Shown here: piece by piece, positions 10,906 through 20,391 of the stretch
Layout: the number at the start of each line of letters is the position of its first letter
How positions within the stretch are numbered: position 1 is the stretch's first letter
Assembly (NCBI RefSeq): GCF_044904675.1
Contig: NZ_JADIKJ010000005.1
Coordinates: forward strand, 62,001 to 126,000
Direction of reading: 5' to 3'
Source: Dyella_B jejuensis
GTDB lineage: Bacteria; Pseudomonadota; Gammaproteobacteria; Xanthomonadales; Rhodanobacteraceae
Length of the DNA stretch: 64,000 nt
Notes under the pieces: generated by a model
What the model was told of the DNA's origin: nothing
Database searches by the model: none
The model's input: only the letters and a program-made list of their open reading frames with translations
Position numbers and translations under genes: made by a program

Positions 10906-11598
10906 ATGATGGACCGCATGCCTATGGCCAGCTGGCTGGTGAACATGGACCTGACATTACGCGAGCAAATCGTCACCTACGGATTGAAGCTGGCACCGAG
11001 CGGACTGAGCCAGGGCACCTCGGGCAACCTCAGTGTTCGCTCCGGCGACGGCTTCCTGATCAGCCCCAGTGGCATGCCCTACGAGGAAATCGGTCCCGAG
11101 GACGTGGTCCAGGTTGCGCTGGACGGCAGTTACCGGCATCGGCTGCGCCCCTCCAGCGAGTGGCGGTTCCATCGCGATATCTACGCCGCCCGCCCGGACG
11201 TCCATGCCGTGGTCCATGCCCACCCGCCATATAGCACCGGGCTGGCGATCTGCCGGCTGGACATTCCTGCCGTGCATTACATGATCGCCATCAGCGGCGG
11301 TGATTCGATCCGTTGCTCGGATTACTACACCTATGGCACGCAAGAATTGTCCGACGCCGTGTTGCGGGCGCTGGAAGGGCGCTTCGCCTGCCTGATGGCC
11401 AATCACGGCATGATCGCGACCGGCGCCACCATGGAGCAGGCCATGTGGCGCGGCGTCGAAGTGGAAGCGCTGGCGCGCCAGTACACGCTGGCGCTGCAGG
11501 CCGGCAAGCCGGTTGTGCTGAGCGACGCGGAAGTCACGCAGGCGCTGGAAAAATTCGGCAACTATGGATTGATGGCGGCACGCTCCGCCTCAGCCTGA
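10906..11598 (+). CDS. Class II aldolase/adducin family protein
   Basis: This 230-residue protein belongs to the zinc-dependent class II aldolase/adducin fold, as in L-fuculose-phosphate aldolase and related epimerases or dehydratases. Visible hallmarks are LSQGTSGNLSVR, SPSGMPYEEI, the zinc-ligand segment VVHAHPPYSTGLA (two His) and MANHGMIATG with a third His. A fourth ligand could be in the GTQELSD region. The substrate cannot be told from sequence. The start is uncertain: ATGs at 10906, 10909, 10921 and 10945 are in frame and none has a strong ribosome site; family members usually begin near 10945. cutA follows 22 bases later, probably co-transcribed. Confidence 0.85.
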   Translation: MMDRMPMASWLVNMDLTLREQIVTYGLKLAPSGLSQGTSGNLSVRSGDGFLISPSGMPYEEIGPEDVVQVALDGSYRHRLRPSSEWRFHRDIYAARPDVHAVVHAHPPYSTGLAICRLDIPAVHYMIAISGGDSIRCSDYYTYGTQELSDAVLRALEGRFACLMANHGMIATGATMEQAMWRGVEVEALARQYTLALQAGKPVVLSDAEVTQALEKFGNYGLMAARSASA

Positions 11599-11619
11599 GG
11601 CCACCGGGAGAGAACCGCC

Positions 11620-11961
11620 ATGTCCGATGCCAGCCATGTGCTGCTTTGCTATTGCACCTGTCCCAATGCCGCCAGCGCGCAGCACCTGGCCAATGCCTTG
11701 GTCGGCGAATCACTGGCCGCCTGCGTGAGCCGCGTTCCCGGCATCCACTCGACCTATCGCTGGAAAGGCGAGGTCACCACAGACTCCGAGGAACTGCTGC
11801 TGATCAAGACCACCAGCGAGCAGTTCGAAGCCCTGAAGGAACGCCTGCTGGCCCTGCATCCCTACGAACTGCCGGAATTGATCGCCGTGCCGGTGGAGCT
11901 CGGCCATGGCGCCTACCTGGACTGGGTGCGCGGCGCGGGCTCGGCTCCTTCAGTGCCATAA
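11620..11961 (+). CDS. cutA: Divalent cation tolerance protein CutA
   Basis: A 113-residue trimeric protein of the CutA1 family, linked genetically to copper and divalent-metal tolerance, with unclear molecular role. Hallmarks are the CTCPNAASAQHLANALV start, the LAACVSRVPGIHSTYRWKGE stretch and ELLLIKTT. GGGAGAG precedes the ATG at good spacing. It lies 22 bases after the aldolase gene. Confidence 0.93.
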   Translation: MSDASHVLLCYCTCPNAASAQHLANALVGESLAACVSRVPGIHSTYRWKGEVTTDSEELLLIKTTSEQFEALKERLLALHPYELPELIAVPVELGHGAYLDWVRGAGSAPSVP

Positions 11962-12071
11962 CCCTTGGCGAGCGATTGGACCGATGGATTTTGCCGGATC
12001 TGGACCTGTCGCCAGGCCGGTGAGGCGCCTAGGATGCGGGCACCACTCACTGTGAATCCAAGGCGTGCCGC

Positions 12072-12779
12072 ATGATCGATCTCTACTTCGCCGCCACCCC
12101 CAACGGGCTGAAGACCAAGCTGTTCCTCGAGGAAGCGCAATTGCCCTATCGCGTGCTGCCGGTGAGCCTGGGCAAGGGCGAGCAGTTCGCGCCGGCGTTC
12201 CTTGCCATTTCGCCCAACAACAAGATTCCGGCCATCGTCGATCACGCCCCGGCGGGTGGCGGGGCACCGGTAACGCTATTCGAATCGGGCGCGATCCTGC
12301 TGTATCTGGCCGAGAAGATCGGCCGCTATCTTCCTTCGGACACCCACGGCCGCGCCGAGGTGCTGCAATGGCTGTTCTGGCAGATGGCGGGGCTGGGACC
12401 GATGGCCGGGCAGATTGGCCATTTCAATGTCCATGCGCCTGAAAAAGTACCGTATGCGATCGACCGCTACACGCGCGAGACCAGTCGGCTCTACGGCGTG
12501 CTCGATCGGCGGCTGGCCGACCGCGCGTTCGTGGCGGGCGAATTGTCGATTGCCGATATCGCCTGCTATCCATGGATCGTGCCGCATGCGGCACATGGCC
12601 AGGATCTGGACGCCTTTCCCCACCTCAAGCGCTGGTTCGAGAGCATGGCCTCGAGGCCGGCCACGCTTCGTACTTACGAAGGCGTTGCGAATGTCTATGC
12701 GCCACAGCAGCCGGCCATGTCGGAACAAGAGCGGCGCGTGCTGTTCGGCCAGGACGGAAACCCCGCGACGCGCGCATAG
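12072..12779 (+). CDS. Glutathione S-transferase family protein
   Basis: This 235-residue protein has an N-terminal thioredoxin-like glutathione-binding domain (residues about 1-85: ATPNGLKTKLFLEEA, then NNKIPAIVDH and ESGAILLYLAEKIG) and an all-helical C-terminal domain with GELSIADIACYPWI. This pattern is the bacterial YfcG/Ure2p-like (Nu) type, which can reduce disulfides or hydroperoxides with glutathione. The active-site residue of that type is a Thr or Asn near the start, and TPN is present. It stands alone, about 110 bases after cutA. Confidence 0.9.
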   Translation: MIDLYFAATPNGLKTKLFLEEAQLPYRVLPVSLGKGEQFAPAFLAISPNNKIPAIVDHAPAGGGAPVTLFESGAILLYLAEKIGRYLPSDTHGRAEVLQWLFWQMAGLGPMAGQIGHFNVHAPEKVPYAIDRYTRETSRLYGVLDRRLADRAFVAGELSIADIACYPWIVPHAAHGQDLDAFPHLKRWFESMASRPATLRTYEGVANVYAPQQPAMSEQERRVLFGQDGNPATRA

Positions 12780-12874
12780 CGCGTGCGGACGACAACGGTC
12801 GCGACCACGCTGCTGACAGGTTCTGTCACTCCCGTCCACTAAGGTTCTCGCCAGCCTTCCGGAATCTATCCGCC

Positions 12875-13783
12875 ATGAAGAAATCCGATGTCGCCGTCTT
12901 GCTGTGGCTAGGTGCCTTGTGGGGTGCGTCGTTCCTGTTCATGCGCATGGGCGCGGCTCAATTCGGCAGCCTGCCGCTGGCCGGGATGCGGGCAATCGGT
13001 GCGGCCATCTGTTCGATCCCGTTGCTTGCCTCGCGTCAGCGCCTGGCGGAAATGTGCGCGAACGGGTGGCCGATCATCCTGATCGGGCTCAGCAATTCAG
13101 CGTTGCCGTTCGTGTTGTTTTCCTACGCGGCCCAGAGCTTGCCGTCGGGTTTGTCGGCCATCTTCGACGCGATCGCCCCATTGCTGGTGGCCGCGTCCGG
13201 CTGGCTGTGGCTGGGCGAACGTCTCGACGCGCCGCGCGCCGGCGGTTTGCTGATCGGCCTGGCCGGCGTCGTCTGGCTGATCGGCGGCAGCATGGGCCTC
13301 GGACATGGCGGCGCATCGTCCGGCTGGGCCATGGCAGCCTGCGTCGGCGCCAATGTCTGCTACACCTTCGGCGCGCATTACAGCCACCGGCGCATGCAAA
13401 GCGTTTCGCCGCTTACCGTAGCCATCGGCAGCCAAGTGGCCGCAGCCGTGATGCTGCTGCCTTTCACCGTGTGGCTGTGGCCCGCGCGGATGCCGACCCC
13501 GCAGGCGTGGTTCGCCATGTTCGGGCTGGCCGCTGCCTGCACCTCGCTCGCCTACGTGCTGTTCTATCGCTTGCTGGCCCGCATCGGTTCGTCGCGCGCC
13601 ATGACCGTGCTGTATCTGATTCCGGTATTCGGCGTTGCCTGGGGTGCGATGTTCCTGGGCGAAAAAATCACGCTGGCGATGGCGGGCGGCTGTGCGGTCA
13701 TCCTGCTCGGCGTGGCGCTGGCCACCGGCATGGTGCGCCCTCGTGCCGTCGTGCCCGCACGGATCGCGGCGGAAAAAACTTAG
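12875..13783 (+). CDS. EamA family (DMT) exporter
   Basis: A 302-residue inner-membrane protein with ten predicted helices arranged as two EamA repeats, as in RhaT/YdcZ-type drug/metabolite transporters. The start KKSDVAVLLWLGALWGASFL is typical, and the repeat signature recurs near residue 150-280. Such proteins usually export amino acids or metabolites; the substrate is unknown. The frame is open far upstream, but the ATG at 12875 begins the first helix exactly where family members do. It is followed 79 bases later by dsbD. Confidence 0.9.
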   Translation: MKKSDVAVLLWLGALWGASFLFMRMGAAQFGSLPLAGMRAIGAAICSIPLLASRQRLAEMCANGWPIILIGLSNSALPFVLFSYAAQSLPSGLSAIFDAIAPLLVAASGWLWLGERLDAPRAGGLLIGLAGVVWLIGGSMGLGHGGASSGWAMAACVGANVCYTFGAHYSHRRMQSVSPLTVAIGSQVAAAVMLLPFTVWLWPARMPTPQAWFAMFGLAAACTSLAYVLFYRLLARIGSSRAMTVLYLIPVFGVAWGAMFLGEKITLAMAGGCAVILLGVALATGMVRPRAVVPARIAAEKT

Positions 13784-13861
13784 GGGTCTGTTCGGGCATT
13801 GCAAGCCAGCTGGGCCATAATTCCTCCCTTCGCGCTTGCGCGACCCCAAGCTGGAGCCGGA

Positions 13862-16024
13862 ATGTACTCGTTCCATCATCGCCGCGCGGCCGCCTGGCTG
13901 CTGGTCCTGTTCACCGTGCTGCTTGGCGTACCGGCATTGTCGTGCGCACAGGACACCAGCAATCTGCTGCCGGTTACCGAGGCCTACAAACTCACCGCCG
14001 ATAGCAGCATGCCCGGCGTGGTGAAACTGCACTGGACGATCGCGCAAGACTATTACCTCTATCGCGGCCGCATGAATTTCAAGGGCGGCGAAGGCGTCAG
14101 CCTGGGCACGGCGCAACTTCCCGACGGCGAGAAGCACGATGATCCGTATCTCGGTCCGGTGGAGACGTATCACCACCGCATCGACGCAGTCATTCCCTAT
14201 ACGCTCGCGCCCGGCACCACCAGGCTCGCGCTCAGCGTGCGTTACCAGGGTTGCCATGAAACCGATCCGAAGATTTGCTATCCACCGCATACCGAGCAAC
14301 TGGATCTGCCGCTACCGGCTGGAACTATTCCAGCCAACAACAAGCTGAGCGCATTGCTCGATGCGCATGCGCAGGCACTCGGCGAAAGCAGCGGCGCGGC
14401 GTTGCCGGCGGAACAGGCCTTTCCGTTCGATGCCATCGCGCAGGATGCACACCATCTGCTGCTGCGCTGGAGCTTGCCGAAAGGCTATTACTTGTATCGC
14501 GACCAGACCACGCTGTCGCTCAAGCATGCGCCGCAACTTTCGCTGACACCCAACTGGCCGGTCGGCACCCTGCATCGGGATGCGCACTTCGGCAACACCA
14601 CCGTGTATTTCGGCGAACTGACCTTGCCGGTCACGCTGAACGGTGATGTATCCGGCCTGACATCGCTCGCGCTGGCCGCCAGTTTCCAAGGCTGCCAGGA
14701 TGGCGGCCTGTGCTATCCGCTGATGACCCGCGATGTACGTATCGAGCTTGCCGGCGGCAGCGCGGCAACCAGCGAGGCGGCGCCCGATCCGGCGCCCGAA
14801 ATGCCGCCCCCCGGAATCAAGGACGGCTCATTCGATGTAAGCCTTGGGTATGCGTTGCTGCTCGCGCTCGGCGGCGGACTGGTGCTGAACCTGATGCCGT
14901 GTGTCTTGCCGGTGTTATCGATCAAGGCCATCGGATTGCTGGAAAGCGGAGAAAATCCGGCGCGCCGCCGCCTGCATGCGCTGATGTACACGGCCGGCGT
15001 GCTGATCAGTTTCGTCGTGCTCGGTGCGATCGTTATTGCGCTTAAGACCGCCTGGGGCGCGCAACTGCAAAGTCCATTGGTGATTGCGCTGCTGGCGCTG
15101 GTGATGTTGGCGGTGGCGCTTTCGATGTCGGGCGTGGTGCAGTTCGGCGCGTCCCTGGGCAACACGGGCAGTGCGCTGGCCAGCCGCAGCGGCCCGCTCG
15201 GTGATTTTTTTACCGGGGTCTTGGCCGTGGTCGTGGCGAGCCCGTGCACCGCCCCTTTTATGGGCACCGCGCTGGCATACGCCCTGGTCGCGCCGCTGTT
15301 GAGCGCCCTCTCGGTGTTCCTTGCATTGGGCCTGGGCCTGGCGCTGCCGTTCCTTGCGGTGGGCCTGGTGCCCGCCTTGTCGCGCTGGTTGCCGCGCCCC
15401 GGCCGCTGGATGGAGACGTTGAAGGAAGTACTGGCCTTTCCGATGTACCTGACGGCCGCGTGGCTGGCCTGGGTGCTGGCGCATCAACGCGGCGCCGACG
15501 CGGTGGGCCTGTTGCTGGTCGCCGCCGTGCTCCTGGCCATGACCCTGTGGTGGTTCGAGCGCAGCCGTGGACATGGCTTGCCCAGCCGCGGACTGGCGGT
15601 CCTGCTGGCGTTGCTGACGCTGCTGCCGCTGTATGGCCTGACGACCTTGCCGGCAGCGCCGCTTGCCGGCGGCGACGATGGCACCATCGCCTATTCGCCG
15701 GCCAAGCTGGCCGAACTGCGCAAGGCCGGCACGCCGATCTTCGTCGACATGACTGCCGACTGGTGCGTCACCTGCAAGGCCAACGAACACGCCGTACTCA
15801 GCGGCGCCAGCTTCCAGGCGCTGCTCAAGCGCACCGGCACCGTCTATATGAAAGGCGACTGGACTGACGTGAATCCCACCATTTCGGCCTTCCTGCAGCA
15901 ATACCACTCGCCGGGCGTACCGCTGTATGTGGTGTTCCCGAAACATGGCGGTCCAGGCCGCCAGTTGCCGACCGTGCTGACGTCATCGCTGGTAGAAGAA
16001 GCCTTGACCGAGGCGGCGAAATAA
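13862..16024 (+). CDS. dsbD: Thiol:disulfide interchange protein DsbD, long form
   Basis: DsbD carries electrons from cytoplasmic thioredoxin across the inner membrane to periplasmic thiol proteins. The 720-residue product has a signal peptide (residues about 1-29), then two nDsbD-like alpha domains in tandem with cysteine pairs at 131/139 and 278/284, each preceded by a matching YYLYR segment. The membrane domain follows with NLMPCVLP and ASPCTAPF holding its redox cysteines. The C-terminal thioredoxin domain has DWCVTCK. E. coli DsbD is 565 residues, and the difference is accounted for by the second alpha domain. The ATG at 13862 has GGAG six bases ahead. The TlpA-like gene starts 71 bases downstream, so the two may act together in periplasmic reduction. 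Confidence 0.93.
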   Translation: MYSFHHRRAAAWLLVLFTVLLGVPALSCAQDTSNLLPVTEAYKLTADSSMPGVVKLHWTIAQDYYLYRGRMNFKGGEGVSLGTAQLPDGEKHDDPYLGPVETYHHRIDAVIPYTLAPGTTRLALSVRYQGCHETDPKICYPPHTEQLDLPLPAGTIPANNKLSALLDAHAQALGESSGAALPAEQAFPFDAIAQDAHHLLLRWSLPKGYYLYRDQTTLSLKHAPQLSLTPNWPVGTLHRDAHFGNTTVYFGELTLPVTLNGDVSGLTSLALAASFQGCQDGGLCYPLMTRDVRIELAGGSAATSEAAPDPAPEMPPPGIKDGSFDVSLGYALLLALGGGLVLNLMPCVLPVLSIKAIGLLESGENPARRRLHALMYTAGVLISFVVLGAIVIALKTAWGAQLQSPLVIALLALVMLAVALSMSGVVQFGASLGNTGSALASRSGPLGDFFTGVLAVVVASPCTAPFMGTALAYALVAPLLSALSVFLALGLGLALPFLAVGLVPALSRWLPRPGRWMETLKEVLAFPMYLTAAWLAWVLAHQRGADAVGLLLVAAVLLAMTLWWFERSRGHGLPSRGLAVLLALLTLLPLYGLTTLPAAPLAGGDDGTIAYSPAKLAELRKAGTPIFVDMTADWCVTCKANEHAVLSGASFQALLKRTGTVYMKGDWTDVNPTISAFLQQYHSPGVPLYVVFPKHGGPGRQLPTVLTSSLVEEALTEAAK

Positions 16025-16094
16025 TGGCCATTCATGTGGCTCGCACCTTTCCTGCAACGGGCGAACAGCGCGAGATGAAGATGGACTCGCAGCC

Positions 16095-16640
16095 ATGTTG
16101 AGCCGCAGCAATCTATTCATTCTCGGCCTCGCCCTCGCCGTTGCCGCCGCGGGCGGCTGGTTGCAGCATGCAAGCCGGCTGGCGCGCGTGCCTGCCGGCG
16201 TTCGCGTTGCTGGCGTCGGCGATGTTCGTCCGGACCTCGCCTTGCTCGATCCGCAAGGGCACGAACGTCGCCTGTCCGAATTCCATGGCAAGCGGACACT
16301 CATCAACTTTTGGGCCAGCTGGTGCGTACCGTGCCTGGCCGAGATGCCGGCACTGAACGCGGCGCAGCGCAAATTCGGCGATCAAGGGGCGATCGTGCTG
16401 GGTATCGCCATGGATGAACCATCGCGTATGCGTGCCTACCTGACTGCGCATCCGACCGCCTACCCTGTGCTGGTCGGCCGGCTGGAATCGCCCAGCACGT
16501 CCCTGCGCCTGGGCGACGTCGATGAAGTACTGCCTTTCAGCGTGCTGCTGGATGGGAACGGCCGGGTCCTGGCGACCCAGCGCGGCCCGCTCGGCAAAGC
16601 ACAGCTGGCGCGCTGGCTTTCTCCGGCAAGCGCGCCCTGA
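16095..16640 (+). CDS. TlpA-like thioredoxin family protein
   Basis: This 181-residue membrane-anchored or exported protein has one N-terminal hydrophobic segment (residues about 5-22) and a thioredoxin fold with INFWASWCVPCLAEMPAL, whose CVPC pair is the redox site. It resembles TlpA/ResA/CcmG-type reductases, which keep periplasmic cysteines reduced, for example in cytochrome c maturation. The electron donor is probably DsbD, encoded directly upstream. Which client it serves cannot be read from the sequence. Confidence 0.9.
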   Translation: MLSRSNLFILGLALAVAAAGGWLQHASRLARVPAGVRVAGVGDVRPDLALLDPQGHERRLSEFHGKRTLINFWASWCVPCLAEMPALNAAQRKFGDQGAIVLGIAMDEPSRMRAYLTAHPTAYPVLVGRLESPSTSLRLGDVDEVLPFSVLLDGNGRVLATQRGPLGKAQLARWLSPASAP

Positions 16641-16788
16641 CGCGGTTTCGTGCCTACATACGTTGACGCACGGTGCAGGCGCCACTTCTCCGCCAAACAT
16701 CGCCGAACTGCGCCGAACTGGACAATATTCGCAGCACCGCGCACACTGCGCGGATTCCGAGGCGCCCGGGGGCGGCCTGGAGCCAATC

Positions 16789-17241
16789 ATGGCAAAGCTG
16801 CTGGTCCTGCACGGACCCAACCTCAACCTGCTGGGTGTGCGCGAACCGGATATCTACGGCCGGGAGACGCTGGCCGACATTAACAGCCAGCTTGCGCAGC
16901 GCGCCCAGGGCGCGGGCCATGAGCTGGCCTGGTACCAGTCCAACGCCGAGCATGAGCTGATCGGCCGCATCCACCAGGCGCGCGACGAGCGGATCGCATA
17001 CATCCTGATCAATCCCGGCGCTTTCACCCATACCAGCGTCGCCTTGCGCGACGCGCTGGCCGCGGTAGCCATCCCGTTCACCGAAGTGCATATGAGCAAC
17101 GTGCATGCCCGCGAGCCGTTCCGTCGCCATTCCTATTTGTCGGATCTGGCGGTAGGCGTGATCTGCGGTTTCGGCAGCGATAGCTACCGGCTGGCGCTGG
17201 ATGCCGCCATCGCCAAACTTGAACCGAAGCCTGCCGGCTAG
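16789..17241 (+). CDS. aroQ: Type II 3-dehydroquinate dehydratase
   Basis: It dehydrates 3-dehydroquinate to 3-dehydroshikimate, the third step of the shikimate pathway, as a dodecamer. The 150-residue length is typical. Hallmarks are LLVLHGPNLNLLGVREPDIY at the start with the active-site Tyr, NPGAFTHTSVALRDAL and EVHMSNVHAREPFR with the catalytic His. The frame is open upstream, but the ATG at 16789 matches the family start and has GGAG six bases before it. aroQ followed by accB and accC is a common order in gammaproteobacteria. Confidence 0.97.
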   Translation: MAKLLVLHGPNLNLLGVREPDIYGRETLADINSQLAQRAQGAGHELAWYQSNAEHELIGRIHQARDERIAYILINPGAFTHTSVALRDALAAVAIPFTEVHMSNVHAREPFRRHSYLSDLAVGVICGFGSDSYRLALDAAIAKLEPKPAG

Positions 17242-17314
17242 TTCATCAATACCAGTTCTTTTCACCTGATGGCCACCAAGCTGATGGCCCCCAGACCCTA
17301 AGAAGGCAAGCCCT

Positions 17315-17755
17315 ATGGATCTGCGCAAGATCAAAAAACTGATTGACCTGCTCGAGGAATCCAACCTCGCCGAACTGGAAATCAAGGAGGGCGAGGAAGT
17401 CGTCCGCCTCTCGCGCGTACCCAAGGGCGGCGTTACCGTCGCTGCCGCGGCGCCCGTGCTGGCACCCGCCCCGGCAGCTGCCGCACCGGTCGCCGCCGAA
17501 CCGGCCAGCAACCTGCCGGCCGGGCACGTGGTGAAAGCACCGATGGTCGGAACCTTCTACGCATCCGCCAGTCCCGGCGCGCCGGCGTTCGTGAAAGTCG
17601 GCCAGCAGGTCAAGGCTGGCGAGACCCTGGGCATCATCGAAGCGATGAAAATGTTCAACCAGATCGAAGCGGACGTGGGCGGTACCGTGCAAGCCATCCT
17701 GGTCGACAACGGCCAGCCGGTCGAATTCGACCAACCCATGTTCGTGATTGCCTGA
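17315..17755 (+). CDS. accB: Biotin carboxyl carrier protein of acetyl-CoA carboxylase
   Basis: This 146-residue protein carries biotin between the carboxylase and transferase halves of acetyl-CoA carboxylase, the committed step of fatty-acid synthesis. The N-terminal RKIKKLIDLLEESNLAELEI region is followed by an Ala/Pro-rich linker (residues about 45-70) and a biotinyl domain with APMVGTFYA and the biotinylation motif EAMKMFN. It lies 14 bases before accC and is surely co-transcribed with it. Confidence 0.98.
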   Translation: MDLRKIKKLIDLLEESNLAELEIKEGEEVVRLSRVPKGGVTVAAAAPVLAPAPAAAAPVAAEPASNLPAGHVVKAPMVGTFYASASPGAPAFVKVGQQVKAGETLGIIEAMKMFNQIEADVGGTVQAILVDNGQPVEFDQPMFVIA

Positions 17756-17769
17756 GCGACCTTACGACT

Positions 17770-19143
17770 ATGCAGAAGCTCGAAAAGGTCGTCATCGCCA
17801 ATCGCGGCGAGATCGCGCTGCGCGTACTGCGCGCATGCAACAGCCTGGGCATCAAGACCGTCGCCGTGCATTCCACCGCGGACCGCAACCTGAAGCATGT
17901 CGGTCTGGCGGACGAAGCGATCTGCATCGGCCCCGCGCCTTCGGCCGAAAGCTATCTCAATATCCCGCGCATCATCGCGGCCGCGGAAATCACCGACGCC
18001 AACGCCATCCATCCCGGCTACGGCTTCCTGTCCGAACGTGCCGATTTTGCCGAGCAGGTGGAGCAGTCCGGTTTCATCTTCATCGGCCCGACCGCCGACG
18101 TGATCCGCCTGATGGGCGACAAGGTGGAGGCGATCCGCGCCATGAAGGCCGCGGGCGTGCCGTGCGTGCCCGGCTCCGGCGGCCCGCTCGGCGACAACGT
18201 CGAAGAGAACATGCGCATCGCGCGCGAGATCGGCTATCCGGTGATCATCAAGGCGGCCGGCGGCGGCGGCGGACGCGGCATGCGCGTGGTGCGCACCGAA
18301 GCGCACCTGGGCAATGCCGTCACCATGACCAAGCAGGAAGCCAAGGCGGCGTTCGGCAACGATCAGGTCTACATGGAGAAATTCCTGGAAAATCCGCGCC
18401 ACGTGGAAATCCAGGTGCTCGCCGACGGACAGGGACAAGCCATCCACCTGGGCGAACGCGACTGCTCGATGCAGCGCCGTCACCAGAAAGTGGTGGAAGA
18501 AGCGCCCGCGCCAGGCATCACGCCGGAACTGCGCGCGCAGATCGGCAAGGTCTGCGTGGATGCCTGCCTGCGCATCGGCTATCGCGGCGCGGGCACGTTC
18601 GAGTTCCTGTTCGAGAACGGCCAGTTCTATTTCATCGAGATGAATACGCGCATCCAGGTCGAGCATCCGGTGACCGAACTGATTACTGGCGTGGACCTGG
18701 TCCGCGAACAGCTGTTGATCGCTGCCGGCGAAAAATTGTCGATCCGGCAGGAACACATCAAGATCAATGGTCACGCGATCGAATGCCGCATCAACGCGGA
18801 AGATCCCGACACCTTCATGCCCTCGCCCGGCACGGTAAAGCGCTTCGAGGCTCCCGGCGGCCCCGGCGTGCGCGTCGACACGCATCTGTACGACGGCTAC
18901 AAGATTCCGCCGAACTACGATTCGATGATCGGCAAGCTGATCGTGCACGGGCCGGACCGCGAAACCGCGATCGCCCGCATGCGCCTGGCGCTCGCCGAGA
19001 CGGTGATCGAAGGCGTGAAGTGCAATATCCCGCTGCAGCAGCGCATCATGTCCGACGTTGGCTTCCAGCAAGGCGGGCAGAACATCCACTATCTGGAAAA
19101 ACGCATGGCGGAACATAAAGAACATCCGCATGGCGGCCATTGA
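17770..19143 (+). CDS. accC: Biotin carboxylase subunit of acetyl-CoA carboxylase
   Basis: It carboxylates the biotin on AccB using ATP and bicarbonate. The 457-residue length is close to E. coli AccC (449). The ATP-grasp fold is complete: KVVIANRGEIALRVLRACN at the start, HPGYGFLSE, the Gly-rich loop KAAGGGGGRGMRVV, ERDCSMQRRHQKVVEEAPAP and EMNTRIQVEHPVTE with the catalytic residues. The C-terminus is His rich (EHKEHPHGGH), which is not a family feature I know. It follows accB by 14 bases. Confidence 0.98.
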   Translation: MQKLEKVVIANRGEIALRVLRACNSLGIKTVAVHSTADRNLKHVGLADEAICIGPAPSAESYLNIPRIIAAAEITDANAIHPGYGFLSERADFAEQVEQSGFIFIGPTADVIRLMGDKVEAIRAMKAAGVPCVPGSGGPLGDNVEENMRIAREIGYPVIIKAAGGGGGRGMRVVRTEAHLGNAVTMTKQEAKAAFGNDQVYMEKFLENPRHVEIQVLADGQGQAIHLGERDCSMQRRHQKVVEEAPAPGITPELRAQIGKVCVDACLRIGYRGAGTFEFLFENGQFYFIEMNTRIQVEHPVTELITGVDLVREQLLIAAGEKLSIRQEHIKINGHAIECRINAEDPDTFMPSPGTVKRFEAPGGPGVRVDTHLYDGYKIPPNYDSMIGKLIVHGPDRETAIARMRLALAETVIEGVKCNIPLQQRIMSDVGFQQGGQNIHYLEKRMAEHKEHPHGGH

Positions 19144-19164
19144 GCAACATGCCTTTCGCGTTCG

Positions 19165-19188
19165 CCTCCTTTCTCCGCAGAAGGGAGG
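19165..19188. repeat. Hairpin in the accC-prmA gap
   Basis: CCTCCTTTCT pairs with AGAAGGGAGG (one wobble) around CCGC. The sequence resembles, but does not match, the REP-like units found further along the window. It may be a degenerate repeat or a terminator-like structure after accC; no U tract follows. Confidence 0.35.
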
Positions 19189-19328
19189 ACGAGGGCGAGA
19201 GGCAGGCATGCGGCAACGGCTCTCGAAGCCAGTTCGCCTGAACCTTATCGCCGGCTTGGCTGCTCAGCCCTTCCGCTCTCGAAGGCGAGCGCGAAAATCG
19301 CGGTGAATCTTCGCTTCTCGGACTCGAT

Positions 19329-20237
19329 ATGCCCTGGCTCGAACTCTCCCTGATCGTCCGCGCCGAACAGCAGCCTCGCGCGGAAGAAGCGCTGGACGAC
19401 CTCGGCGCACTGTCGATCACGCTACAGGACGCCGACGCGGAAACGCCGGACGAACAAGCTATTTTCGAGCCCGGCGTGGGCGAGTTGCCGCTATGGCCGA
19501 CGATCACCCTGAACGCGCTGTTCGAGGCCCACACCGATCGCCGGGGCTTGGCCGAGGCATTGGGCGACCTGCTGCCCTGGCTGGAACCGGACCAACTGAG
19601 CTTTCGTGACGTCGCCGACGAGGATTGGGAACGCGCCTGGATGGATCAATTCAAGCCGATGCCGTTCGGGCGCAGGCTGTGGATCTATCCATGGAACATC
19701 GAGCCGCCGGAAGACGACAGCGTGATCGTGCGCCTGGATCCCGGCCTGGCCTTCGGCAGCGGCACGCATCCGACCACCGCGCTGTGCCTGGAATGGCTCG
19801 ATGGCCTCCAGCTCGCAGGCCAGCGCGTGATCGACTACGGTTGCGGCTCGGGCATCCTGGCTATCGCCGCGCTCAAGCTGGGCGCCGCGTTGGCGATGGG
19901 CGTGGATAACGATCCGCAGGCGCTCACCGCTTCCGCCGATAACGCCGAGCGCAACCAGGTCGCCGATCGGCTGGCGCTGTTCCTGCCCGAGGATTTCGCG
20001 GGCGAACCGGCCGATGTGTTTGTCGCCAATATCCTGGCCGGCCCGCTGGGCGAACTGGCGCCCGCGTTCGCGGCCGCGGCCAGGCCCGGCGCACCGTTTG
20101 CCATCTCCGGCATCCTGCAAGGCCAACACGACGAACTGCTCGCACGCTACCGCGAATGGTTCGAGGGCTTGCGCGTGGATAGCCGCGAGGACTGGGTGCG
20201 CATCAGCGGGTATCGCAACGCCAACCCGGCCGCCTGA
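19329..20237 (+). CDS. prmA: Ribosomal protein L11 methyltransferase
   Basis: PrmA trimethylates ribosomal protein L11 using SAM. The 302-residue protein begins PWLELSLIVRAEQQPRAEEA, an L11-recognition domain, and has the SAM-binding segment RVIDYGCGSGILAIAALKLG, the preceding GLAFGSGTHPTTALCL signature and the post-motif VANILAGPL. The length matches E. coli PrmA (293). It begins 185 bases after accC. The order prmA, zinc-ribbon/DUF3426 gene, fis, purH is the usual Xanthomonadales arrangement as I remember it. Confidence 0.95.
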   Translation: MPWLELSLIVRAEQQPRAEEALDDLGALSITLQDADAETPDEQAIFEPGVGELPLWPTITLNALFEAHTDRRGLAEALGDLLPWLEPDQLSFRDVADEDWERAWMDQFKPMPFGRRLWIYPWNIEPPEDDSVIVRLDPGLAFGSGTHPTTALCLEWLDGLQLAGQRVIDYGCGSGILAIAALKLGAALAMGVDNDPQALTASADNAERNQVADRLALFLPEDFAGEPADVFVANILAGPLGELAPAFAAAARPGAPFAISGILQGQHDELLARYREWFEGLRVDSREDWVRISGYRNANPAA

Positions 20238-20391
20238 AAGCTGAGAGGCAGCCGCCTTCTTGCGCGGGGTGATTCGAAGTACGCTTCGACCCAGGCTCGT
20301 TCGCACTGAGCCGACCCGCTGCCACTCCCTGTTTCGCCCCTGAACGCGCAAGCGCACACGAAGACGCGAATGCAAAGAGCCATTCTCACGC

